Shown here piece after piece: positions 43,991 through 56,076 of a DNA stretch of 64,000 bases. The first letter of the stretch is position 1, and every line of letters begins with the position of its first letter. The position numbers were made by a program, and so were the translations under genes. This stretch comes from Juglans regia (Eukaryota > Streptophyta > Magnoliopsida > Fagales > Juglandaceae), in the NCBI RefSeq assembly GCF_001411555.2, contig NC_049905.1, positions 9,825,053 through 9,889,052 of the forward strand. The letters are read 5' to 3'. A model generated the notes under the pieces. It ran no database searches and was not told where the DNA came from. It saw only the letters and a program-made list of their open reading frames with translations.

Positions 43991-46979
43991 GATATATCTA
44001 TGTCAAGGCAGTCTTTGCAGCTACTGACGGCTTCTCTCCGAGCCAGAAGCATCCACTCTGTCCATTAATCTTGTACTATATGCATGAATGCATGTTATAG
44101 ACTACAGTGACAATTAATACAAAACTTAACTTGAGGACCATTTTGATCAAAACTGACAAAATAAAGAACCGGTTTGGCCGTACATTTTAAGAATATAATA
44201 TAAATAATTAAATTTACAGTTTAAGCGTTTAGGACAATTGGTAATTTCACAATACATTAAAAAATCAACGATCCATCATTTTGTTACGTGTAATCATTTT
44301 TTCTGTTAAAAAACCACTAATATTATACCAAACAATCGACTCTAAAAACTTGTATTGTCATAATTCAGAAAATTATTAGGTAATCCTGAAGTCTAGATCA
44401 TGATGTGGTACTACCTTATTATCACAATATTCCAAGTGAATTAAAATTGATACTTTTAAGCATTAATAGCATTAATTTTTTTTTATTGACATGGCATGTG
44501 ATATACTAAGAACCAACTGTCCGTATTACATTACACGAGTACCTAATCCAGTACACATTCACATGATGTACAGAGAGTTTGCAGACATGGTGTACACAGT
44601 ACACTCAGTTCGTTGCAAGTAATTTATAGGGTCCCATACAACACATGACGAAGTCAACTTCCAAACATACAACAACAATGACAAAGTTTCTACACATAAT
44701 ACAAGCATTAAACTTTATACATATATTTCCGAGTCATTGCTGAGATTGTTGCCTATACACCATATAATACAGATCAAGGCAGGTATATTGACTGATTTTC
44801 CCATCGTCCTCGATGAAAAACAAAACAAAACAAAACCAGCAGTCAAGACAACACCAAAAAGAACATTAACCTCTTTCCTTTGCCTTTTCCATAAAAAAAA
44901 ACATGGTTCTCCAAATTTTTAATTCTTCTCACCATTTTTGGTATAAGATGTAGTCCACGATCACAACTTACTTCATCAAACCAAGAGAAAAGGCAGCATC
45001 AAACCTCCCACTGCATTGAAATCCAAAAGTCATCACACAATTAGCTTTTTAGAGTGCATCTATTATTAGGTAGGCATGTGATATGCATTCAGTTTGAATG
45101 TCAACAACGTGCATACACACTCATGAGGCTGGTACACCAAAACAAATGTGTTCATCAAATGAGGTAAATTTTACCAAATTTTGATCCCATACAAGTTTCA
45201 AATGCTGATTTTACAAATTTAAAGATCATAAAAATGAAGGCCAAATTTTTTTTGGTCCCCTTACAAACCTCAAGTATCATTTGAAACTCACGAATCCTGT
45301 TGGTACTATTCACCTCCTTCAAGGGTGAGGTGAGGTTTTCTATGACTATATGAAACAGAATCTCAAATTAAAGCATGGGTGCTTTCAAGTATCATACCTA
45401 GCGCATCCCAAAAAAGGTTATGGTGTTCCTCCCAACTTCGTACCTGTCAATGATGACATGGCTCATCTTACCACTGTTATTCATGAAATAACTTTTTCAG
45501 GTTGGCTATGGAGTTTAGAACAATGGACTTCTACCTGTGTTAGGGTTTTCGATTTGGGAGAATCTTTGGTTTTATCTTTCTCCTTCCATTAATATTGAAA
45601 GAGGTTTTGTTGAATAGTGCAACATCATTTAGGGCGCTTAGGTGTAAAAGTGCAACTTTGAAAATTTTATGCTATAGTGGATTTTATTTTACAGACGACA
45701 ATGATGACGAGGCATTACAAACACGTGTCCAAAGCCTATTGGACGTTCAAGCATGGTAAGAGTTTCACTCAGTTGAAGTGTCGTTATATAGGACACTAAC
45801 TAACTCTGACAGAGTGATAATTTGATCAATTTCTAAACCTCAGAGAATAAAATGTTTAAATTTATACCAGAGGGAGTAATATGTTCAAGAGGAAAACCAA
45901 CGAGATTGTTTCAGTAATTAACACTACTTTGTACTAAATGAATGGAAATCCTAAGTTCTAACATCGAACAAGAATAATCCTTTATTACAATAAAAATACA
46001 CAGATAGAATAATCCTGTATTACAATAAAAATACACAGATAAAACACCATATTAGGATAAAAAGAGCTGTTATATCTCCCACTGACTTTACCCTGGTTGA
46101 CATGTTATGTACAACTAAAGAGTAATATGTCCTAAAGACAAACCAGAATGATAATTTCAGTAAATAAAACTTGAGAAAAGCAATCGACAGTTAATCCTAA
46201 TCCAAACTTGTTTGGCACTAACAAGTAAGCTAATTCTCGATAAAATGCCCTATAGAGTGTGAAAACATAGATGCCAACATGCGCGCGTACACACACTCAC
46301 TGGTATCTTATATGTATGCTATATGTGTTTTACGAACAAAAAAAGGCAGTTCTTAGATTGAACTTTTACTCTGATGAAAAGCAAATACATGGAACCATCA
46401 GCAGGAAATTTTAGTGACCCATTAGTTCTGAGTCCGTTGCACCAATTGAGGTATATTTTTAAAATGCTCTCTCCTAGTGGCATGAGCCACTTTAGAAAGA
46501 ATAATATATCAACTAAACCATTTAGAAATAATATCCATCTTTTGTTAATCTTGTCATTGTAAAATATTTTATATGTTTATGTGTTATTATTTAGATGATC
46601 AGTTGTCTATGAGGACTCAAAAAGTATAGTAAACAGGTTCCTTAAGAGAGACCCATATCAGGAGAAAACCATGTCCCCCATTAATTCGGTCAGTGTCCTA
46701 GAACTTGTTGACAAAGTTCCTCTTTTGAACTCAAAAACAGGCAGCTCAATGTTTGTATAAAACAGGATATTTGCACCTACAACATATCTTTGTGGATTAG
46801 ATAAAATGATCTCAGATAGCATAGAAAATCACTGTGCCATTACACTATAATTGAGAGCTTCGGGAGAGTGCCAACGTTTACTTCAGGAATTAAACATGGC
46901 TGTACTGACAAACTAAACTCTAGCTGTCAAAATATAAAACATGAAGTTAAGAAATGAGAAGGAGTTTTTACCGTGTAAA
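43991..46979. other. Intergenic DNA downstream of the ICR gene
   Basis: No gene recognised. The frame at 45350-45592 has no known domain. One exact feature is a 35-bp tandem duplication, listed separately. The ICR 3' UTR should occupy the last few hundred bases (right side). Confidence 0.45.
45972..46041. repeat. 35-bp tandem duplication
   Basis: GAATAATCCTTTATTACAAT.. (45972-46006) is repeated at 46007-46041 with a single T/G difference. Confidence 0.9.
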
Positions 46980-47021
46980 TAATAATAGGGGCGGTGTAAT
47001 AGCAACACAAACAAGGTCTTC

Positions 47022-50000
47022 CTATTTCTGTGGCTTCTTCCAGAGTACTCCAATCTTCTTTAGCATGTTAATGTTTTTCTTCTTCAGTAAATCATCCTCC
47101 GCCTCTTCCGAGTAAGGTGAACTAAACTTCCCTGCAACCAAATTATAATTGCTGTCCAAGGATCCAGTTCTCTCCATTACCTTTCCATTATTTCCTGCCG
47201 AAAGCATGGTTGCTGCTGCTTCCGCAGCCTTCCTCCACTGGTCAGACTGCACCTTTAGCCTTCTCAACTCCCCTTGCATTTCTGAATTTGCTGACTGTGC
47301 TGCCTCCAGCTGCTCAGTAACCATTGCCGCTCTTCTGTTGCTCTTATCTGCCTCCCCCATCACAACTCCAAGCTTCACAAGAGCCTCACGTTCTGCAGAC
47401 TTTGCTGCCTCTACTTCTGCAATAACCTCATCATTCACGTTTGCCCTGCTGCTCATTTCCCTCTTGTTGATCTCCAATTTCATCATTTCGTTTTCCTCCA
47501 TTATACTCTGTAATTCTGTCTCCTTATCCATCAAATTGGCCCTCAATTCTGCAATATGTTCATTTGATTTCTTCAGATCCTTTTCCAGTACATATTCTTT
47601 CTGGTATGAGAGGTTCTTCTCAAGTTTTGAATTCAACCCCTCATTCTCCTCCAAAACACCCTGTAATTCAGTTTCCTTATCCATCAGGTTTGATTTCAAC
47701 TCTTCAACATCAGCTTTTGTGTTTTTTAGTTCTGCCTCCAGTTCAGCCTCTCTCAGATTTGACCCAGATTTTATCTGCTCCATGAGTTCATAAGCACTTC
47801 TTATCTGCACTGTGCTTCGAATTTGTTCTTCGTGGTATTTGGTCTCAGCACTTTCTAGAGCAGATCTTAGTCGTGCCACCTCAGGCTTCAAAGAATGAAG
47901 TTCTGCATTAATTTTCATATATTCCCTCATCTCTTGAGTTCTTAGAAGTTCCAGCTCAAGGCTATGTTCAACTGAAGGATTCTGGTAAAGGTCGCCACTA
48001 GCATTTTTTAGGTCTGCCTCAAGTTTTCTTACAAGTCCCTCTAGTAAGTTGGCACGTGCCCTTGACTGGTCTAACTCCAAGGCAATTGAGTTGTAAGCTT
48101 CAATGGCTTTCAACCTATCTGACCCGAGCACCTCTACAGTTTTTTTAGCAGTTTCCAGTTGCAGCAGAGTTTCCATAACCATTGCTTCAGCCTGAGCTTC
48201 TGATTCTCTGCAATCTTGTAGCTGCTTTTTCATGTTCTCTACGAGAGAGAGAGTTTCAGCAAGGTTTCCTTTTAAACCGTGCAGCTCTGCATTTGCTAAT
48301 TCTACCTGCTTGGTTTGTGTAGCCTCAGATTCAGCTACCATTTCAAGCTGGACTTTAAGCTGCTGAATCTCATTCATGGCAGAGGTCAAGGCATCTGACT
48401 CGACTGAATTCTGCTTCAGGACAGCCTCGAGCTCAGACAGCCTAGCTGGATCCTGTTCTTGAGAGATCTTTTGGTGCTCAAAAGTACGAGCTTCCCCAGA
48501 ATCAGACACCTGCAGAAACTGCTGCTGGGACTCTTCGAGCTTTGAAGACAGGGCCAATAGTTGCTTCTTGGACTCCTCAGCATCTTGATGGGCTTGCTGC
48601 TTCCATGACTCAGATAAACTCAGCTGATCCTCTGTCTTCTTCAGTTCCTCTCGAAGTTGAGAAACCTGGGATTCCAATTCAGATATTCTGCTTGGGCGCT
48701 TCTTCTGGAGCAAGAAAGATGCAAGTTTAGAAGTCCTCGAGAACTTTCAACTCAACCTTTGTAGAAAACGTACAGAAACTATCATGCAACATATGTACTC
48801 CCACTTCTATAGAAAAAGAGAAGCACTGGAGTAACAGTTATGCAATGGAGAGTAGATAAACAAATACCATATTACATAATCACAGATGGAGAGAAATATG
48901 CTATGTAGTAATCACATACAGATCAGGAAACAACGCAGTAATAAAGAAATTTTTACATAGTTAAGCAATGTGCCTACATTCACAAACAATCAAAAAAAAA
49001 AAAAGCTACTTTTAAAAATGAATTAGAAAGCTTCTCTCTGTCTTCCCCTCTCTAAGTTAAGAAATGAAATGCGTAACTTAATTCTTGTACATGCCCCCTT
49101 GAGATTGCTAAACACCACTTATCTCAAAAGCTTAAACTGATAAGAAAAGGTAGATTTAATCATTTACATTTATCTTAACAGAGATCAACAACAAACTTAG
49201 TGTTAGATAAATAGATATACATATACATATACATAAGCAGACATACATATATATATTTATTATATATATGACCCATACAATTTATATTAAGCACTATAGA
49301 GGGGAGGCAGGCCAAGTTTTATGGCACACTTTTCCAGATAGAAAGTCTTTCGCCTCAAGATTTCTCCATCAATATGCAAACATAGAGCATTAACAATGTA
49401 CAGAGCAGTTGAAGAGGGCAAAACCAACTCACCCAACCTTGCATAGAAAGTCCACACAAAGGAACTAAGAGAAGAAAACCTACATTAAGATAACACTAGT
49501 TGCCAGGAACATCAAGATAATCTCAACAATAATTTGAGATTGAGTTAATTGATTGTGCATTCCTAATTTCTGACCACACATTTATTAAAGGGGAGAGAGA
49601 CCGAGGTTCTCATAAATAGTTGCTAGTCAGTGCTTGCACATACATCCAAACACAACAAGCTTAACACTTAGGCTGTTACAGCAGGGTTAGTGGAATCAGC
49701 TATTAAGAGTACCTCGGACACAGGGCTTCTTGGTGATCTGCGCTCAACAACTTTTGGGCTTCTGTCTTTGGGTATTCTGCTAATTTGAGTCAAAGCAGAT
49801 GTAGAGTCAGTCTCTAATGCAGCTGGCTTGAGTTGGCGTATGGCTCGAGAAGAAATCTTCGGAGGCACTTCTGAGGAGCTACTTCTGACATTAAGATAAG
49901 TGATATGGCAATCAGTTATGAGTTATAATTGGTATCAGAAATCACAAGCTTCTATGGGGATAGAAATAACTTAAAACAAAAATAATTTAATCATGACATA

Positions 50001-52808
50001 CATGAGTGACAATCTCATAAGGTTGGCAGAAACCACTTCATCAATATATTTTAGATCACACTCTCAGTCAGCCAGCTAATTGATGGACGAGCCATCTGTG
50101 ACATCCTCACTGATAAACTTTTATTCAATTATGCTTTACTAGGAAGTACATGGACATGTAAGAGATTATTTCACATAGTTATGAAAATTCTGATAATGAT
50201 ATATTGGATCGATCAGAACTACACACCAGTTTTGGCATATATTCCAACTCTATTGATTGCAGATGTCAAATTTTAATGTATATTTTATAGACAAGTAAAA
50301 GCTAAACACATCAAATTTGAATATATGCCATGCACTAATATTGCACTTGGGAAAACGGTGTTCTCTTTTGAGAGAGAGAGAGAGAGAGTGGAGAGAAATT
50401 TCAAACATTGGGAGGTAAAGCAATGTCCATGGAAAATTTCTTTGTTTTTCAGAATCATCAGTCAATAAAAAGTGATGCCATCTATCTTCATTTTAACCAC
50501 CGTCTTCTCATCATCCCTTGTTGCATAATCAACAGGCTGGAAAAATATTAGTTATTTTTCATTAAGAAAAAATCTATTTACAAGCCTGTTTAGTGATACA
50601 CTAGACACTATTGATTTCAAAGTCTGTCGCATCATCTAATATGAAAAAGTAGTTGTATTTTTAACATATTTTATAAATCATCATAGTGGGTCCCACAATG
50701 AGTGGTAAACAACACCGACTTGTAAGTTGCAGAATTCTTTCATTTATCTGTCAATCATTTGATGGAGCAACAAGAGATAAAGCTAAGTAATAGTAAAAAA
50801 AGATGATGAACATAACCGTTGGCTCAAGTGGTAAGGGCTTCGGTCTTTGTAGGATGCTCCCTCTAGGCCTAAGATTTGAACCCTAGTGAAAACAATTTCT
50901 AGGGACCATCAAACAAAAAAATTTCTCTTGAATTATCCAATGTGCATTTGAGGAAAAATTCTTGCTTAGGGCTTGTGCATCCGGTGCCAATAAAAAAAAA
51001 ATTGATGAATATCATTTTTCTTCAATAAATGGTTCTTAAACTTTTTGGGTTAGGAGCTTTAGATTAGCATAGGAGACCACTCTTTAAAAGCTTATTAAAA
51101 TAAATAGGAGCATTAACAATATCCAAAGCTTAAGCCTTTTATTTTCATGCAAGTCACTTTCTCACACTTCACTATTTCTGCATAGGGATTCCACATAGCG
51201 GCTGGCAGATAACACTCACTATATATATGAGAATTAAACCAAAAAATTTTGAAAAATGAAACACACTTGTGATGTGTAATTAAGACTTCTTAAGCTTATG
51301 GCCCATATAAGAAGCTATGCCACTTGCATCTTCCCTAGGAATGCCCCAGGTCAGATGTATTCCAGAACCCACAAATGTAGACAATGAAATGCAAAGTGAT
51401 TACCATTGCTTCGCTGAACTTCTAATTTGGTTGGTGAAAATTTTCTTCATATATAAATCTAAAATATTTGAGTATTTAGTGCTTAGAGCATCTTCATTGG
51501 CTTGGCCAAAGTTGAAGGATGGCTAAAATTTAGATAATCTGTGTCAAAAAGACCCCACATTGGATTGGGCATCTCTAAAATAATTTAGATTTCAACTACA
51601 GTGCTTCACCAAATATAGCTAACTAGAATTACTTCATCAAACATTAAAATATTAGTTTCTCACTCCAAGCAAACAAATTAAATTAATTCGAATATAATTA
51701 ACATTTAACATTTAGAATATAATTATTATTAACATTTAATACTACTTTTTTAATATTAATTTAATTAGAATATAATTATTATTAATATTTAATTGGTAGA
51801 ACTAAAAAATGTGATAAAAATAAAATAAATTAATTAATTATTAAAATAATAATATTTTATTATTATATAGAGAGGAAATGGCTAATCCAATGTGGGGATT
51901 GAATTTAAATAGAATAGACAAATGTAAATTCATGTGATATTAGCTAAAATTTGAAGATGCATTTGGCCAATCCAATGAGAATGCACTTAGAAACGATGGT
52001 CTAAATAAAGAGAATGATACTAAGTTATCAAAAGAAGTCAACTATGCATCTAGTTAGCCTTACCTCTAACAACAGAGGTCCCCCATTCCACAGCGGGGAT
52101 AGATGGTATATAATTAGATTAACAAAGGTAATCAGCAAATGAGCCAGCAATCCATCATGGTTATGGAAATGATATTGTTCCTTATTCTGCCCAGGACTTG
52201 CTGGGGCCCTCTATGTTCCTCTAACTGCATAGAGGCCCCAGCATAGACCCATGTCAATGCAGGAGACAAAAACAGATAGCTAAATCATTGTTTTGCAACT
52301 TATGAGCCATGGCTTGCCAACATTAGAAAAAAAAGGATCCTCAATGTGAAAGTTGCATGAACGCATTGGTAACAGTGATGTGCAGTACACATAAGAATAT
52401 TCCAAGGAAAGAGAAGACAAACCTAAGAAAAATTTACGAATGGATGAAGCACTAAAAGATAAAGAATCTCTGGCATTACAGTAAAAAAATTAAACTAATG
52501 CCATCCATAACCAGTATTAATGTTAGATTTCGGTTATACACCAATGCAGTACTCATGCAGTACAGTTTGTTCTAACAGACAAGAAATGGCCTAGATGGCA
52601 AAAAATATAAATGGTATTATTTGAATTTAAACACAAGAAATGGCCCAGAAGGCAAAAAAATATAAATGGTATGATTTGAATTTAAACAGCATTACCCGGC
52701 CAGCCTCAGCTAACCCTTCAATTTTACGAAGCAACAATATCACAAGAAGGCTCCAAAAGGAAGAGAGTAAACAAGCATTTGAGGTTACCTTGCTTTCGCG
52801 GTCTGCAT
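47022..52808 (-). CDS. ICR: Interactor of constitutive active ROPs (ICR/RIP), CDS complement(join(47022..48704,49713..49884,52789..52808))
   Basis: A 624-aa coiled-coil effector of plant Rho GTPases (ROPs), a family that links active ROP at membranes to microtubules and exocytosis. Exon 1 codes only MQTAKA plus two bases and ends AG/GTAACC. Exon 2 (172 nt, acceptor TGTCAG, donor GAG/GTACTC) gives [19 protein letters not shown] .. [13 protein letters not shown]. Exon 3 (acceptor CTCCAG) starts [17 protein letters not shown] and continues as almost uninterrupted coiled coil. The ROP-binding motif QWRKAA lies at about 553-558. The basic C-terminus [15 protein letters not shown] is conserved. Two segments containing [10 protein letters not shown] are internal repeats. 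It resembles ICR2/ICR3 most. All splice sites are canonical and the frame is intact. Confidence 0.92.
48705..49712 (-). other. ICR intron between coding exons 2 and 3
   Basis: A GT..AG intron of 1008 bp on the minus strand, with a TATACA microsatellite at 49208-49270. Nothing else is seen. Confidence 0.8.
50361..50390. repeat. GA microsatellite in the ICR intron
   Basis: About nine GA units (50370-50388). Confidence 0.8.
50814..51002 (+). mobile_element. tRNA-derived SINE
   Basis: The head contains the A-box-like TGGCTCAAGTGGTAAGGGC (50821-50839) and the B-box-like ATTTGAACCCT (50873-50883), at pol III spacing. The tail ends in an A-run. Flanks TGATGAACAT (50804-50813) and TGATGAATAT (51003-51012) match at 9 of 10 bases, a target duplication. 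It lies in the ICR intron, antisense to the gene. Confidence 0.85.
51486..51986. mobile_element. Tourist-like (PIF/Harbinger) MITE, 501 bp
   Basis: The ends GAGCATCTTCATTGGCTTGG and (reverse) GTGCATTCTCATTGGATTGG are inverted repeats. They are flanked by TTA at 51483-51485 and 51987-51989, the 3-bp TSD of this superfamily. The inside is AT-rich and non-coding. It lies in the ICR intron. A partial relative is at 61230-61425. Confidence 0.85.
52579..52687. repeat. 54-bp tandem duplication in the ICR intron
   Basis: ACAAGAAATGGCC.AGA.GGC .. TTTGAATTTAAAC occurs at 52579-52632 and again at 52633-52687, with few differences. Confidence 0.9.
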
Positions 52809-54330
52809 GATTTAACAGCCCCTCTAGGAACAAAGCGCAAATGAGGCTGATGTATAAGCTCCGCTACTTTAATGCTGCCTGACCGACAAAGGCTGTCACA
52901 GTTCAGGGAAAAAAAAAAAAAAAACACTGAGGCGAGGGAATCCAATGCGAATTAACATGATGAAATTAATGGGTTCATGATAGAGGACATGTGCTCCTTA
53001 TCATCCTATTGTAAGCCACAAAGGCAGAAGATATACTCCTAACCATAAGTTTGATTGAAAATAAAAATTAAATAAAGAAAAACTCCACAAAAAGAAGCCA
53101 TAAAAGTGGGGTCAGAGTATGTTGAAATCGTTAATAAAACAGTACTAAGTAAATTTCAACTTCACCTATCCATGATGTTGTTTTGTATCCAACATGCTGA
53201 AAACCATTTAATATCGTCAAAAGGGACCACTACTACAGGAAAAGTACATAAAACCACAGACACGACAGACGAACATAAAATGGTAAACTAGTTACTAAAC
53301 TTTGTCCATAGCGTGACAATTTATATATCCCCTCCAGTTTCGCCGCGAAGAAATGAGAAGACTGTATAACGTGGGGTTTTGACATTTTTTGGATACGAAA
53401 AAGCTCTATGAAACCGCTCTATGCCTATGATTGTGTCTGTGAAAAGCCCGAAAACACCATCGATCAGTCCATTCGTTTCTACAGACATTACTACTACGGA
53501 ATCTTTTTCTCGTTTTTTAAAAACAAAAAGATAACTAGATATTTTCCAGGACAATTTTGAAGGAAGTGAGGAAGGAAACGACAACTTAAGGCGCCCTCTT
53601 GAGAACGTAATTTTATAGGAAAAAGAAAATTAAAGTCGGAAAACTACAAGCAACCTTTTTGAGACTCGGTTTGCGTTTCAAAGCCTGCAATATCGAGGTC
53701 TCGAGCTAGAAGAAAGAGCTGCAACTTGTCAGTTCTCGGCAGAACAACTCTTTTCTATACGAAAAAAATTAGGTTTCGTCCAAAGAGAACTTCAAAATAA
53801 ATAATGAAATATCATTACAATCAGAGAAAGAAAATATAAACGTAATTAAAAGGGATGAAGCACCACAATGAGTCAGAAATTCAGAGTGAAAAATAAAGAT
53901 AAAAGATAAAAAAGCATATAACCTCGTTTGGATGCCGTGAAAACGTGAGAAACTAGACAGCAAAACGTAATGCAACAATAAAGCGAGGTTTTTTATTTTG
54001 TTTTCTAGGTTCTTGTTAGTGTGGTGAACGGGGAGAACATTTGGGGTGGAGTAAGAGGAAGCCGAAAAGAGAAAAAGAAAAGGAAAAAGATCAGTAGCAT
54101 TCTGTATCTTCGTTTACCTTGCGAATCTTTTGGAGAAGCTGGTGAGATTGTGAGAGAGATTCTGAACTATTGTTCTTTCAGAAACGCAGATTGGTCGTTC
54201 TAAACAAATGTAGTGTAGCTGCTTGTGCTTCTTCTTCTTCTTCTTTACCTTGATGCAGTTTCCGAGGCGCTCTCTCAGTGTCTTTTGCCTTCTGAAACAG
54301 TGGGGTCGGAGAGTAGAGTGACAGAGACGA
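52809..54330 (-). promoter_or_regulatory. ICR: ICR 5' UTR: leader exon, leader intron and start-exon UTR
   Basis: The start exon extends upstream to an acceptor at 52893-52894 (T-run then CTGTGACAG). A leader exon near 54249-54330 ends CATCAAG/GTAAAG. Together these give a 1.36-kb 5'-UTR intron. The CTTCTTCTTCTT tract downstream of the donor lies within the intron. The transcription start is estimated only, from the leader-like sequence and the lack of coding potential. Confidence 0.55.
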
Positions 54331-54836
54331 CATGAGGTAAAGATCGGTCGTTAAAGCATTCGCAGCCGGTGGCCCGGTGCCAATAACACCGTTTCCCCCA
54401 TGGCTTATTTTACAGTTCTGTTAAAATTTCTCCTACATCAACTCTTATTTTAAGGAAAAAAATTCAGGAGATGAACAGTATTCTTTAGGTATAAAAAATT
54501 ATTATTTATCTTCTAAATTATTTTGTATTAATATTTTATTTTAATAAATAAAATAAATTTTTATTTCAATCATCTACACTTTTTCTCATTATCATTTATT
54601 ATAGTTTTAAATAATAATTTTAAAAATAATTTAAATAATTACTAAAATATAACAAAATTAATTTTAAAAATATTACCTTACCTATAAATAAATAATTTAA
54701 ATTTTTGTTTAAGATATTCACTAGAGTAATAATTCATAACATAATAAAAAATATTGAGTAGTTAAGAAGTTATAAATGAAAGTTTGAGAAAAAAGTAATA
54801 AAATAAAAATAGAAAAAATATTATTTTAATAGATAG
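54331..54836. other. ICR promoter side and AT-rich spacer
   Basis: The 54420-54836 part is very AT-rich. No gene is seen. Confidence 0.5.
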
Positions 54837-55108
54837 TGACAAGGTTTGGAGACCTTGGTTTGTGCAGAACTAAAACACACAAATGAAAACTCCTCAACAT
54901 ACATTTGATGTAGGATGAAGACTTTATTTATATTATAAACTGGAAGAATTACAATCAAGAGACTTAATGACAGAATATTCTAAAACAATCAAAAAGTTAT
55001 TTGTTTCCTTCTTGAGTATTATTGTTGCATTGACTTGAGGATGATGTGCATGATTTGCTGCAGGTTTCCATAGCAGAAGTCTCCATAACAGATGGACTAT
55101 CCTTAACA
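54837..55108 (-). repeat. LTR of a minus-strand copia element
   Basis: 272 bp. On the minus strand it runs TGTTAAGGATAGTCC .. AACCTTGTCA and is preceded by a polypurine tract CCGGGGGGGG (55109-55118). This is the element's 3' LTR. No second LTR was found. Confidence 0.8.
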
Positions 55109-56076
55109 CCCCCCCCGGGAAGCTGACCGTGGGGCAAGGCGAGACGGAAAGCTTGGATCAAAAGAAAAAGAATTTAGATCGAGAGACACTCTTAGTGAAG
55201 AGATCTGCAATCTGAAGATTAGAGGGAACAAAGTTAACATATAGCAGTCCAGCAATTACTTTCTCACGCACAAAGTAATAATCAAGATCAATATGCTTGG
55301 AACGAACATGAGAGACTGGGTTAGCAGACATGGAAATGGCACTTCAATTATCACAGAAAATAGTAGGAGTAGCCGAGAGAGAAATATGTAGATCATGAAG
55401 CAGATGAGTGAGCTAGGTGACTTCGGCTGCGCCTAAAGCAAGTGATCGATATTCAAATTTTGCACTACTGCGGGAAACAGTGGGCTGTTTCTTAGCACTC
55501 CAAGTGACTAAATTCGGACCAAAATATATGGCATAACCAGATGTAGAGCGGCAAGTGTCGGGGCAGCCAGCCTAATCGGTATCGGAATAGGCAAGAAGTT
55601 GGATGAGAGTAGAGATTCAAACCAAGTGCCTTTTACATAGCGTAGAATACGCTTAACTGCACAGAAGTGGTCATTTGTAGGGGCATGCATATGTTGACAA
55701 ACTGTGTTGACACTATAAGCAAGCTCAAGACGTGTGATGACCAAATATTGTAAAGCCCCAACAATGGATCGATAAAGTGTTGGATTGGAGAAGAGAGAGC
55801 CAGCTTGAGTGAGCTTTTGACCAACTAACATAGGAGTAGCAATGGGCTTGCAATCTGTCATGGCTGCTCAGTGAAGGATGCCAACTGCATATTTTGTTTG
55901 ACTAAGAAATAAACCAGAGGAAGTAGATTGAACCTCAATGCCCAAAAAATAATGAAGAACCCCTAGATCCTTCATAGCAAATTCATTGCTAAGGTGAGCA
56001 AGAAAATTGGTAAGAAGTTGAGGGTTGCTGCCGATAACAACTATGTCATCAACATCAAGGAGAAGATAACTTGAGG
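55109..56076 (-). pseudogene. Ty1/copia RT and RNase H fragment
   Basis: On the minus strand from 56076: DVDDIVVIGSNP (the copia D-D catalytic box; the usual Y-V-D-D reads L-D-V-DD), then FAMKDLGVLHYFLGIEV, then TDCKPIATPM, LYRSIVGALQYL, and AVKRILRYVKGT of the RNase H region, followed by broken RNase H and the polypurine tract. Stops interrupt it. The upstream half of the element (gag to most of RT) is missing, replaced by a plus-strand copia fragment at about 56077. Confidence 0.88.
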
